Source: Chitinophagaceae bacterium | Lineage (GTDB): Bacteria; Bacteroidota; Bacteroidia; Chitinophagales; Chitinophagaceae | Length of the DNA: 64,000 nt | Direction: 5' to 3' | Assembly (NCBI GenBank): GCA_019752295.1 | Contig: JAIEMK010000012.1 | Location: 39,548-103,547, forward strand | Shown here: one piece after another, positions 37,383-45,635 of the stretch | Layout: every line of letters starts with the position of its first letter | Position numbering within the stretch: position 1 is the stretch's first letter | Notes under the pieces: generated by a model | Seen by the model: the letters and a program-made list of their open reading frames with translations, nothing else | Told to the model about the DNA's origin: nothing | Databases searched by the model: none | Program-made: the position numbers and the translations under genes

Positions 37383-37400
37383 GACCTGAACTTCAGGCCT
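37383..37400. terminator. bidirectional terminator between the RES gene and tRNA-Leu
   Basis: A GACCTGAACTTCAGGCC hairpin has a T run on the minus strand after the tRNA (TTTTTTTT) and TTTCTATT on the plus strand, so it can end both transcripts. Confidence 0.75.
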
Positions 37401-37409
37401 TTCTATTTG

Positions 37410-37491
37410 TGCGGATGGAGGGGGTCGAACCCACACGCCTCGCGGCGCTAGATCCTAAGTCTAGTGCGTCTGCCAATTTCGCCACATCCGC
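37410..37491 (-). tRNA. tRNA-Leu (anticodon UAG)
   Basis: The minus strand folds into a class II tRNA: acceptor stem GCGGATG/CATCCGC, D arm with GAAATTGGCAGACGC, anticodon stem CTAGA/TCTAG with anticodon TAG at 37455-37457, a long variable arm (CGCCGCGAGGCG) and a TTCGACC T loop. The T stem has one T-T mismatch (GTGGG against CCCTC). The discriminator base is A, and CCA is not encoded. Decodes CUA and related leucine codons. Confidence 0.95.
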
Positions 37492-37839
37492 TTACCTTAT
37501 TTCATCGGAAAATTACTTAGGATATTTCCCGACCGTGCGCAAAAGTAGGGGATTTGAAAGAATTTTTCAATCAGAATTGATTTAATGATTAAACATTAGT
37601 TAAATTTACTATTTCATTCAAACGCTTAGGCCCGTGTTTAAGCATCAATTTTTGAAATACAGTAAACTGATTTTCATAAAATGTAAATATGACAATTATC
37701 AGCTTTTTCTCTGATTAGAATCATAAAAATCTGTGATGCACATCATTTAACAGAACTACAACTTATCGGACTTTTGTATAAGCAAAGGATCAAAAACAAG
37801 ATCAAATTTTTAATAAGCAAACTTTCAAAAACTTTAAAT
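37492..37839. other. intergenic region upstream of YceI
   Basis: This 348-base stretch has no gene I can support. It holds the promoter side of the tRNA gene, an AT-rich stretch, the palindromic TGATGCACATCA at 37734-37745, and a near-consensus -7 box at 37769-37776 (GACTTTTG). Confidence 0.6.
37734..37745 (+). promoter_or_regulatory. possible CRP/FNR-family operator
   Basis: TGATGCACATCA fits the FNR/DNR-type core TGAT-N4-ATCA. If transcription starts about 5 nt after the GACTTTTG box (37769-37776), the site would be centred near -41.5, the usual position for a class II activator. Confidence 0.4.
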
Positions 37840-38433
37840 ATGAAAAACTACAAAAACAAACTACAAAAACTAGCCTTTTTAGGACTCAGTTTGATTATTT
37901 TCCTTGGAGCTTCTGCTCAGGTTAAATACACGAGTAAAAATAATCTGACACTTACCGTAAGTGGTACTTCTACTTTACACGATTGGGATATGAAATCTAG
38001 TCAGGGCTCATTTGAAGGAGTATTTACACTGAATGCTGCAGGCGCTATTACAGCAGTATCAGGTATTTCATTTACTACTGCTGCAGAATCTTTAAAAAGT
38101 GGTCATGATGCGATGGACAAAAATGCTTATAAAGCTTTAAAAACAGATAAGTCTAAAACCATCACATTTACTAGCACATCTGCAACTGTTACTTCATTGG
38201 GTGCAACTGATTATGTTGTAAAAGCAAATGGCAAATTAACTATTGCCGGAGCAACACTTGACGCTGAAGTATCAGCAACCTGTAAAGTAAAAGCCGACAA
38301 AACAATTTATGTAATGGGATCTAAAAAGATCAGCATGAAAGACTTTGCAATGGCTCCTCCAACATTTATGATGGGTACTATTAAAACCGGAAATGATGTG
38401 ACTTTAAAATTCGATTTAAATCTTTCTAAATAA
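37840..38433 (+). CDS. YceI-family periplasmic lipid-binding protein
   Basis: A 197-residue secreted lipocalin-like protein from the ATG at 37840 (the frame opens at 37774, but the signal peptide begins here: MKNYKNKLQKLAFLGLSLIIFLG). The mature part shows YceI features: SGTSTLHDWDMKS, FTTAAESLKSGHDAMDKNAYKAL, LTIAGATLDAEV and KKISMKDFAMAPPTFMMGTIKTG. YceI proteins bind polyisoprenoid or similar lipids and respond to stress in other bacteria. It is first in a plus-strand group with a porin-like protein and a second YceI protein. Confidence 0.9.
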   Translation: MKNYKNKLQKLAFLGLSLIIFLGASAQVKYTSKNNLTLTVSGTSTLHDWDMKSSQGSFEGVFTLNAAGAITAVSGISFTTAAESLKSGHDAMDKNAYKALKTDKSKTITFTSTSATVTSLGATDYVVKANGKLTIAGATLDAEVSATCKVKADKTIYVMGSKKISMKDFAMAPPTFMMGTIKTGNDVTLKFDLNLSK

Positions 38434-38480
38434 TCCAATTAATCATCTGCTTAACACTATTATTAACCAAATTTATTTTT

Positions 38481-39821
38481 ATGAAATTTCAATTTAACAG
38501 GATTACAAAAAATGTATGTTTATTAGTTCTTGGGGTTTTACCTGTTGCCCTCTTTGCACAACAACCTAAAATTTCAAACTTCCGCCCTTACGATAAAAGT
38601 GGAATCAACATGTTTGAAACTTCAAAAGCTGATACCGTTCCATTCGATGGCTTGAAAGTAAGATGGGGTGCTGGTTTTACTCAGCAGTTCCAGAATTTAA
38701 AACACGAAAATCCAGGTGCGCTTAACAATGGTGCTACTCAAGCAAACCACTTGTATCCTTTAACAAATGGTTTTATGACAGCTCAGGCAAATCTTTTCAT
38801 GGATGTGCAATTGGCTGATGGTATTAAATTAAACGTTACTAGTTATTTATCTGCCCGTCACCACAACGAAACTTGGGTAAAAGGTGGATATATCCAATTC
38901 GATAAAGTTCCTTTTAAAGGCCAGTTCTGGAACGATTTGATGAAAATTGCTACTGTTAAAATCGGTCACTTCGAAGTGAACTATGGTGATCAACACTTCC
39001 GCAGAACTGATGGTGGTCAGGCATTGTACAATCCGTTTATGGATAACTATATCATCGATGAGTTTACAACAGAAATCGGTGGTGAGGTTTACTTACAGAA
39101 AAACGGATTATTTGGTATGGTTGGTTTAACTACTGGTATGATCAAAGGAAGCATCGATTCTCCACAGGCAACTATTCTGGATCCTAATGTAAATAGAAAT
39201 CCTTCTATTTATTTAAAAGCTGGATTTGATAAAAAACTGAACGAGAATGTACGTGTACGTTTAACTGGTAGCTTCTATAGCAATACAAGTAATGCAGGTA
39301 GCGGTTTAACCATCTATGGTGGCGACCGTACCGGTTCTAACTATCAGAACGTAATGGAAAAAGGTGTGGTAGGGGCTTTACCAGCTTCAACTGCAGTTGC
39401 TTTCTCAGGACGTTTCAACCCAGGATTCAGCAAAAAAATCAATGCTACTATGATCAATGCTTTCGTGAAAGTATATGGTTTTGAATTCTTCGGTACTTAT
39501 GAAGGTTCAAAAGGTAGAACTAAAGCCGAAACAGACGACAGAAAAGCAACACAATATGCCGTTGAAGGAATCTACAGATTTGGTAAAGACGAGAATTTAT
39601 TCATCGGTGCTCGTTATAATGGAGTTACAGCAAGACTTGCAGGTATGGCAAACGATGTGAAAGTAAACAGAACATCTTTCGCAGCAGGTTGGTTCTTAAC
39701 TAAGAGTGTATTATTAAAAGGTGAGATCGTAGATCAGAAATATCTTGATTTCCCTACTACCGACTACCGTGCAACTGGTAAATTCAATGGATATGTGATT
39801 GAAGCCATTGTAGGATTCTAA
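38481..39821 (+). CDS. outer-membrane porin-like beta-barrel protein
   Basis: A 446-residue protein with a signal peptide (1-26, ending VALFAQ) and many short aromatic strands (for example KVRWGAGFTQQFQN, GFMTAQANLFMDVQL, IFIGARYNGV) ending in a phenylalanine (ATGKFNGYVIEAIVGF), which fits a beta-barrel outer-membrane protein. The exact substrate is unknown. It is located 47 bases after the first YceI gene in the same direction, and a strong hairpin lies between it and the second YceI gene. Confidence 0.82.
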   Translation: MKFQFNRITKNVCLLVLGVLPVALFAQQPKISNFRPYDKSGINMFETSKADTVPFDGLKVRWGAGFTQQFQNLKHENPGALNNGATQANHLYPLTNGFMTAQANLFMDVQLADGIKLNVTSYLSARHHNETWVKGGYIQFDKVPFKGQFWNDLMKIATVKIGHFEVNYGDQHFRRTDGGQALYNPFMDNYIIDEFTTEIGGEVYLQKNGLFGMVGLTTGMIKGSIDSPQATILDPNVNRNPSIYLKAGFDKKLNENVRVRLTGSFYSNTSNAGSGLTIYGGDRTGSNYQNVMEKGVVGALPASTAVAFSGRFNPGFSKKINATMINAFVKVYGFEFFGTYEGSKGRTKAETDDRKATQYAVEGIYRFGKDENLFIGARYNGVTARLAGMANDVKVNRTSFAAGWFLTKSVLLKGEIVDQKYLDFPTTDYRATGKFNGYVIEAIVGF

Positions 39822-39844
39822 AAAAATGGTTTTTTATGGTGTAT

Positions 39845-39877
39845 AATAGCCGGATGAATTAATTTCATTCGGCTATT
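39845..39877 (+). terminator. strong intrinsic terminator after the porin gene
   Basis: AATAGCCGGATGAA pairs with TTCATTCGGCTATT (one G-T wobble, 4-nt loop) and is followed by GTTTTTGG. It sits 12 nt before the next start. Confidence 0.8.
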
Positions 39878-39888
39878 GTTTTTGGAAA

Positions 39889-40503
39889 ATGGAAAAACAC
39901 ATCTTTTTTATGGGCAAAAAATTGCTTTATATCGGACTGATTCTGATCTTATCGGGATTTAATCATCCGGATAATAAAGCAAGTTGGGTTGTAATGCAGG
40001 GCAGTACTTTAACGGTTAACGGCAGCACCAACGTGAACAGCTTTCGCTGCGATATTTCGAATTATAATTTACCTGATACCATTAGTTTGGGCCGGAGCAC
40101 ACAGAAAGGAGTATCAGTTACAATGAATGGCAAATTGAATTTGGAAATCGAAGCATTCGACTGTCATAATAAAATGATGACCAGCGATCTTAGGAAAACT
40201 TTAAAAGCAAAACAATTCCCCATTCTTTCTATTAAGTTTATTTCGATTAATAGTTTCCCTGATTTTAAGAATCCAACAAAGATTGTTGGTGTGGTAGAGA
40301 TAGGACTGGCGGGCGTTACAAAGCGCTTTGATATCAATTACCTCTTTAGCGGAGATGAGAAAATGTTATTACATCTAAAAGGAAATCAGGAGATTCATTT
40401 TTCGGATTTTAAATTAATACCGCCAAGTAAACTGGGAGGAGTGATTAGGGCGAAGGATGAATTATTGGTGGAATTTATGTTGAAGCTAAAGCCAATTGCC
40501 TAA
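39889..40503 (+). CDS. YceI-like protein, second copy
   Basis: A 204-residue protein; the first codon at 39889 or the ATG at 39910 (MGKKLLYIGLILILSG) starts a signal peptide. The remainder resembles YceI more weakly than the 37840 product: GSTLTVNGSTNVNSFRCD, FDCHNKMMTSDLRKTLKAKQFPIL and HFSDFKLIPPSKLGGVIRAKDEL match the family pattern of a strand-rich fold. The terminator just upstream suggests a separate or partly read-through transcript. It converges with the membrane protein gene at 40508. Confidence 0.75.
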   Translation: MEKHIFFMGKKLLYIGLILILSGFNHPDNKASWVVMQGSTLTVNGSTNVNSFRCDISNYNLPDTISLGRSTQKGVSVTMNGKLNLEIEAFDCHNKMMTSDLRKTLKAKQFPILSIKFISINSFPDFKNPTKIVGVVEIGLAGVTKRFDINYLFSGDEKMLLHLKGNQEIHFSDFKLIPPSKLGGVIRAKDELLVEFMLKLKPIA

Positions 40504-40507
40504 GGAA

Positions 40508-40936
40508 TCAGGGATTCAACTTGGCAAAAATAATTCCGGCAATACTCGATTGAAACATACCAAATCCAAGCCAAGATAACACCATCGTTTCGGATACATC
40601 TATCTGGCTATAAGTCATCCACAAAATGGGTAGTAAACCCGTAATGGTATATACCAAACCAAATTCCAATCCACGTTTAATAAAATGTCCGTGAAATACC
40701 GGCTTAAACCTGTCCCAGAAAAAAGCGAGTGCAAAACTGATGAGCATTGCGTGAGAATAGAAGAAAAGGTCTCTTGATTTATCTGAAATAAAAACCCCGC
40801 TGAGGTACTCTACAAAAAATGGGGTAAAGAATTTAATGTTTACAGCAAGGAAAAGACCGCCGTAAGACAAGATCGACAAAACAATACCTACTATCAGGCC
40901 GCTCGTCAACATCTTTTTTATCCTGTTCCTGGTCAT
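40508..40936 (-). CDS. integral membrane protein of unknown function
   Basis: A 142-residue protein with four predicted transmembrane helices (about 11-33, 54-73, 82-105 and 118-138), beginning MTRNRIKKMLTSGLIVG. I do not recognise a family. The stop lies 4 bases from the end of the convergent second YceI gene. No partner on its own strand is adjacent; its position near the YceI/porin group may be coincidental. Confidence 0.7.
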   Translation of the reverse strand: MTRNRIKKMLTSGLIVGIVLSILSYGGLFLAVNIKFFTPFFVEYLSGVFISDKSRDLFFYSHAMLISFALAFFWDRFKPVFHGHFIKRGLEFGLVYTITGLLPILWMTYSQIDVSETMVLSWLGFGMFQSSIAGIIFAKLNP

Positions 40937-41034
40937 TGTAATAAATTAACCTTTCAGTAATAAAATTAGCTTTTTTTAAGCAGGGCAAATCATTTAAAAT
41001 TAAAATCTGCAGAATATTCGGCGGTAAATAAAAA

Positions 41035-41064
41035 ATAGTGATGGTGTTTAACTTCCATCACTAT
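41035..41064 (-). terminator. intrinsic terminator after the DEAD-box gene
   Basis: A perfect 10-bp stem (ATAGTGATGG with CCATCACTAT, 10-nt loop) lies just downstream of the minus-strand helicase gene and is followed by TTTTTTATTT on that strand. Confidence 0.85.
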
Positions 41065-41081
41065 CGTTACTGTTTGAAGAG

Positions 41082-42356
41082 TTAATCTCTATTTCTTGAT
41101 TGATTGCCAGCATACCTTCTGCTATCGCCACCTCTGAACGATCTGCGTTCGTTGTTTTGATAGTGACGCTGAACCGGTTTTTGTTTTAAAGATGGGGCTT
41201 TCTGTAAAAAACTATTGGCCATTGCATAGGGATGTTCCGAAACTACCGGAACCTGAATGCTGATAAGCTTTTGAATATCCTGTAAGTATGCGATTTCCTC
41301 TGCATCACAAAAAGAAAAAGCAATGCCACTGGCACCAGCCCTACCAGTACGACCAATACGGTGTACATAAGTTTCGGCCACATTCGGTAATTCGAAATTG
41401 ATGACGTGCGAAAGGTTGTCAACATCAATCCCACGCGCAGCAATATCGGTAGCAACCAATACACGGGTATGACCCGATTTAAAATTTGTTAATGCTCGCT
41501 GACGGGCATTTTGCGACTTATTGCCATGTATTGCTTCTGCAATAATATTACTGCGGTGCAAGTCCTTCACTACTTTATCGGCGCCATGTTTGGTTCTGGT
41601 AAAAACCAACGCACTTTTAATAACGGGGTCTTTCAGCAAATGGGCTAACAATAATTTCTTGTTTTCTTTCTCCACAAAATAAATGGCCTGCTGAATGGTT
41701 TCGGCAGTAGAGGATACTGGAGTAACTTCTACTTTCACAGGATTCTTCAATATGTTGTCGGCCAGTTTACTGATTTCAGGAGGCATGGTTGCAGAGAAAA
41801 ATAAAGTTTGTCTCTTAGTGGGTAAGAGTGCTATCACTTTTTTTACATCGTGTATAAAACCCATATCAAGCATACGATCTGCTTCATCCAAAATAAAAAA
41901 CTCCACATCATTCAAGCGAATAAAACGCTGATTGATCAGGTCTAATAAACGACCCGGAGTAGCAATTAAAATATCCACTCCATGACGCAATGCATTTGTT
42001 TGTGGTTGCTGCGAAACACCTCCAAAAATAACAAGTTGTTTTAAGCCCAGATTTTTACCATAGGCTTTGAAACTTTCTTCGATCTGGATTGCCAGCTCGC
42101 GAGTTGGAGTAAGTACTAATGCCTTGATGCCGGTCTTTCTAATTTCGCCGGTATATTTTTCCTTGCATAATAATTGTAAAACCGGAATGGCAAAAGCCGC
42201 AGTTTTACCGGTGCCTGTTTGAGCACAACCTAACAGATCCCTTCCTTCCAGAATACTGGGGATGGCTTGTTCCTGAATAGGTGTGGGCGTTGTGTAGCCT
42301 TCGTGTTTGAGCGCACTTAGTATGGGCTCAATGAGGCTTAATTGTTCAAATAACAA
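41082..42356 (-). CDS. DEAD-box RNA helicase (RhlE-like)
   Basis: A 424-residue RNA helicase. The Q motif is PTPIQEQAIP, motif I is AQTGTGKTAAF, motif II is DEAD (ILDEADRMLD), motif III SAT, motif VI HRIGRTGRAG; the C-terminal tail is Arg/Ser/Gly-rich (RRSFRGGDSRRYAGNQSRNRD), typical of RhlE/cold-inducible helicases. The start is a TTG at 42356 (the natural family start position, no in-frame ATG upstream before a stop). A 120-nt leader with a hairpin (42396-42420 region) and a -7 box at 42483-42490 suggest regulated, possibly cold-responsive expression. Confidence 0.9.
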   Translation of the reverse strand: MLFEQLSLIEPILSALKHEGYTTPTPIQEQAIPSILEGRDLLGCAQTGTGKTAAFAIPVLQLLCKEKYTGEIRKTGIKALVLTPTRELAIQIEESFKAYGKNLGLKQLVIFGGVSQQPQTNALRHGVDILIATPGRLLDLINQRFIRLNDVEFFILDEADRMLDMGFIHDVKKVIALLPTKRQTLFFSATMPPEISKLADNILKNPVKVEVTPVSSTAETIQQAIYFVEKENKKLLLAHLLKDPVIKSALVFTRTKHGADKVVKDLHRSNIIAEAIHGNKSQNARQRALTNFKSGHTRVLVATDIAARGIDVDNLSHVINFELPNVAETYVHRIGRTGRAGASGIAFSFCDAEEIAYLQDIQKLISIQVPVVSEHPYAMANSFLQKAPSLKQKPVQRHYQNNERRSFRGGDSRRYAGNQSRNRD

Positions 42357-42482
42357 AATAAAAATGTTTTAACGTGAACACCTGAATTCGCTCAGGTGGT
42401 ATATAACCTTCCCGGAATTGACTTGATGAAACTTTGTCACGGAAGTAGATAATCAGTCGGTAGAGAGCCTATATGAATGCTG

Positions 42483-42490
42483 CAAAGCTA
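42483..42490 (-). promoter_or_regulatory. -7 box for the DEAD-box helicase
   Basis: The minus strand reads TAGCTTTG (exact TAnnTTTG), 126 nt upstream of the start codon. The long leader contains a CACCTGA/TCAGGTG hairpin. Confidence 0.45.
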
Positions 42491-42566
42491 TGCTAAATAA
42501 ATCGAACCAGTTGTTAAGAACTGTATTGGTACTGACTATCAGTGATTTAGGCTTGTAAAACAATGA

Positions 42567-43043
42567 TCAGGGTAACTCAATCAGGGCCAAAATTTGTTCT
42601 AGAAACAGCTTATCGGTTTCGTCAAACTGGTTGAGCTCGGAGCTATCAATATCCAGTACACCATAAACCAATGCATTTTTAAAAAGGGGTAAAACAATCT
42701 CTGATTTTGATAAACTGCTGCATGCAATATGACCCGGAAATTTTTCTGTATCCGGTACAATCAAAGTTTTTTCTTCGGCCCAGCTACTGCCGCAAACGCC
42801 TCGACCCTTTTTTATTCTGGTACAGGCTACTGGTCCTTGAAACGGGCCAAGTACCAGTTCCTCATTTTTAACCAAATAAAATCCTATCCAAAACCATCCG
42901 AACTGCTCCTTTAAAGCAGCAGTAATATTTGCAAGATTTGCAATCAGATCGGGTTCGCCACTGAGTAAGCCTTTGATCTGGGGTATCAGGTTTTGATATT
43001 GTTCGGCTTTATCGCCTTGAGATATTTGTAAGTCGTCCGACAT
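42567..43043 (-). CDS. GAF-domain free methionine-(R)-sulfoxide reductase
   Basis: A 158-residue GAF-fold enzyme (fRMsr/MsrC type) that reduces free methionine-R-sulfoxide using cysteine disulfide chemistry. The catalytic cysteine set appears in VACTRIKKGRGVCGSSWAE and HIACSSLSKSEIVLPLF. The ATG at 43043 follows an exact -7 box (minus strand TATCTTTG at 43048-43055), which ends 4 nt upstream. The gene is divergent from the PPK2 gene. Role: oxidative stress repair of the amino acid pool. Confidence 0.9.
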   Translation of the reverse strand: MSDDLQISQGDKAEQYQNLIPQIKGLLSGEPDLIANLANITAALKEQFGWFWIGFYLVKNEELVLGPFQGPVACTRIKKGRGVCGSSWAEEKTLIVPDTEKFPGHIACSSLSKSEIVLPLFKNALVYGVLDIDSSELNQFDETDKLFLEQILALIELP

Positions 43044-43047
43044 TTTT

Positions 43048-43055
43048 CAAAGATA
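43048..43055 (-). promoter_or_regulatory. -7 box directly before the fRMsr gene
   Basis: The minus strand reads TATCTTTG, exact TAnnTTTG, ending 4 nt before the ATG at 43043; a leaderless transcript is likely. Confidence 0.5.
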
Positions 43056-43172
43056 AACAGAATGTCAATATCTCATTCCCTTGAAAAGCACAGTCCCGAA
43101 GTAAGGGTAAATGCTGTATGTAATAAAAAATATTGTAACTTTTATGTCTTTCTCTACAACCAAATAAATTTT

Positions 43173-44069
43173 ATGGCAAGCAAGCAAATTATCAATCTGG
43201 AAGAATATAAAATTAAGCCCGGCAAAAAAAATAAACTGAAGTCTTTTGCTACCACTACAAAAAATAAGCCGCTTGATAAAAAAACGGGAGAAGAATTATT
43301 ACAAAAAGGTATTCTAGAAATGTCTATTCTTCAAGATAAACTGTATGCAAACAACGAGTATAGTGTATTGATTGTGTTGCAGGCAATGGATGCTGCAGGA
43401 AAAGACGGCACTATCAAACACCTTATGTCGGGATTGAATCCTACAGGCGTAAAAGTATCGAGTTTTAAATCTCCTTCATCTGCAGAATTAGATCACGATT
43501 ATTTCTGGCGGCACTATAAAGAACTTCCTGCACGCGGAGAGATTGGCATATTTAACCGTTCGCACTACGAAAATGTTTTAGTTACAAAAGTACATCCCGA
43601 GTATATTCTAAAAGAAAATATTCCGGGAATCAATTCTGTAAAAGATATCAAGAAAAAGTTTTGGGATAATCGGTATGAGCAGATCAGAAGATTTGAGAAG
43701 AACCTGCACGATAACGGTACCATTATTTTGAAATTCTTTTTGCACGTATCGAAAGACGAACAAAAAAGAAGATTTCTGGATCGGATTGATGACCCCAAAA
43801 AGAACTGGAAATTTTCGATCGCAGATATGAAGGAACGAGTTTATTGGGATCAATACCAAAAAGCGTATGAAGAAATGTTTAATAATACTTCTACGCACTA
43901 TGCTCCTTGGTTTGTAATTCCTGCCGATGACAAATGGTATATGCGTATAATTGTTGAGATGGCCATCTATCAACAGTTTCATAAATTAGATATTGCTTAC
44001 CCCAGAGTATCGAAAGAAGTAAAGTTGGAATTGCAAAAAGCTAAGGAAGCATTATTGAACGAAAAATAA
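43173..44069 (+). CDS. polyphosphate kinase 2-family nucleotide phosphotransferase
   Basis: A 298-residue PPK2-family enzyme that moves phosphate between polyphosphate and nucleotides. Start is the ATG at 43173; the frame opens at 43062 but upstream residues are unlike the family. The P-loop-like Walker A is AMDAAGKDGTIKH, and the lid and second basic motif are in NRSHYENVLVTKVHPE and DRIDDPKKNWKFS. The enzyme probably phosphorylates an NDP or NMP. Its stop is one base away from the convergent flippase end. No ppk1 or ppx is adjacent. Confidence 0.92.
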   Translation: MASKQIINLEEYKIKPGKKNKLKSFATTTKNKPLDKKTGEELLQKGILEMSILQDKLYANNEYSVLIVLQAMDAAGKDGTIKHLMSGLNPTGVKVSSFKSPSSAELDHDYFWRHYKELPARGEIGIFNRSHYENVLVTKVHPEYILKENIPGINSVKDIKKKFWDNRYEQIRRFEKNLHDNGTIILKFFLHVSKDEQKRRFLDRIDDPKKNWKFSIADMKERVYWDQYQKAYEEMFNNTSTHYAPWFVIPADDKWYMRIIVEMAIYQQFHKLDIAYPRVSKEVKLELQKAKEALLNEK

Positions 44070-44070
44070 T

Positions 44071-45570
44071 TCAGGAAATATACTTGCCAATAAGCGGTAG
44101 TTTTTGGAATTCTTTTTTTTCTACAAGTAAAATAAATCGCGTAAAAACTAAGAGTAGAATGCTGCCTGTTACAAATTCAAACCAGAATGGATTGTAGAAA
44201 TAGAGCAGCCCTTTTTGAATGAGAAAAAAGGAAGTAACAATTAAGATATATGCCAGAAGTTTTTTCCATGCATAGGGTATTGGGTATTCTTTTTGTCCCC
44301 ATATAAAACTAATCACCATCATGCTTCCATAACAGGCAAATGTGGCCCAGGCACAGGCCATATAACTAAAGTAAGGAATGAATAACCAATTTATTCCAAT
44401 AGTAATTGCAGCTCCAATTAGGGTAATCCATGCACCTGCCATGGTTTTATTTCCAAGTTTATACCAAACACTAAGGTTGTAATAAATTCCCAGAAACATA
44501 TTGGCAAGCAATAAAATTGGAACTACTTTTAAACCCACCCACATTTTTGGATTGCGAATAAATTCTTTCCAAACATCCAGGTATAATGCTACCAGCAAAA
44601 ACATAAAGCAGAGTGTAATAACAAAAAGCTTCATTACACGAGCATATACCCTGGGAGCATTACTCTCTTGCGATTGTTTAAAAAAGAATGGCTCAGCACC
44701 CATGCGGAATGCTTGTACGGCCAGACTAATAAGTATCGACAATTTATAGCAGGCCGAGTAAATACCAACTTCTACTTTCGCTTCTTTTACAGATGCTACC
44801 GGTGCCCACCAACCCAACATAATCCTATCAAAAACCTCATTGATCATGCCTCCAAAACCAACAATAATCAGGGGTAGGCTATATAACATAATTTCTTTCC
44901 ACAAATCCCGATTAAATTTCCATTTAAAGCCCAGAAATTCTTTGCTAAGTAAAAGAAGTACAAAAATATTCTGAATCAAATTTGCTATTAAAATATAACC
45001 AACACTCCATTCGGGGTAGTAGTATTTTGCTATCCAATGATTCGGATTATTTGCAATAATATTTGGGCAAACACTTATAAAAAAATAAGTACTAAAAACC
45101 ACTACTAAAATGCCGGCGATTTTTGTAAACGCAAATTTCAATGGCTTGTTTTCCTGACGAAGTTTAGCAAAGGGAATACCGCACAACGCGTCGATTCCAA
45201 TAATAGCAGCAGCAAGACTGATATATTCGGGATGAGCGTTCAGTTGCAGTGTCTCTGCAATCGGATTCTTAAATAAAACCAATAAGATGCAAAAAAAGAT
45301 GGTAGAAACAATTAAAGAGATACTCGTTGTATTATATACTTCCTGTTTGTCTTTATTATTCGAAAAGCGAAAAAAAGCAGTTTCCATCCCATAAGTAAAC
45401 ACCACATTCATAAATGGAATAAAGGAATAAATAAGCGATTGCTCTCCATAAATATCACTCGTTAATTTGTAGGTAAGATAGGGCGTTAAAAGGTAATTGA
45501 TTAGTCGGGCCGCAATGGAGCTAAGTCCATACCAAAGTGTTTGCCCCGCTAATTTCTTGATACCACTCAA
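44071..45570 (-). CDS. polysaccharide-type flippase (MATE/MOP superfamily)
   Basis: A 499-residue integral membrane protein with about 12-14 helices and a motif pattern of lipid-linked oligosaccharide flippases (Wzx-like): MSGIKKLAGQTLWYGLSSIAARLINYLLTPYL at the start. It would move a glycan lipid across the inner membrane. The start is a TTG at 45570 because it fits the family N-terminus and no nearby in-frame ATG exists. No glycosyltransferase or polymerase genes are adjacent, so the glycan is unknown. It converges with the PPK2 gene. Confidence 0.87.
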   Translation of the reverse strand: MSGIKKLAGQTLWYGLSSIAARLINYLLTPYLTYKLTSDIYGEQSLIYSFIPFMNVVFTYGMETAFFRFSNNKDKQEVYNTTSISLIVSTIFFCILLVLFKNPIAETLQLNAHPEYISLAAAIIGIDALCGIPFAKLRQENKPLKFAFTKIAGILVVVFSTYFFISVCPNIIANNPNHWIAKYYYPEWSVGYILIANLIQNIFVLLLLSKEFLGFKWKFNRDLWKEIMLYSLPLIIVGFGGMINEVFDRIMLGWWAPVASVKEAKVEVGIYSACYKLSILISLAVQAFRMGAEPFFFKQSQESNAPRVYARVMKLFVITLCFMFLLVALYLDVWKEFIRNPKMWVGLKVVPILLLANMFLGIYYNLSVWYKLGNKTMAGAWITLIGAAITIGINWLFIPYFSYMACAWATFACYGSMMVISFIWGQKEYPIPYAWKKLLAYILIVTSFFLIQKGLLYFYNPFWFEFVTGSILLLVFTRFILLVEKKEFQKLPLIGKYIS

Positions 45571-45635
45571 TGCTATAAAATTTTAATCTGAATGGGTGCT
45601 CCCTTCTTCAGTCTGCTAAAGTACAGAATGTGTTG

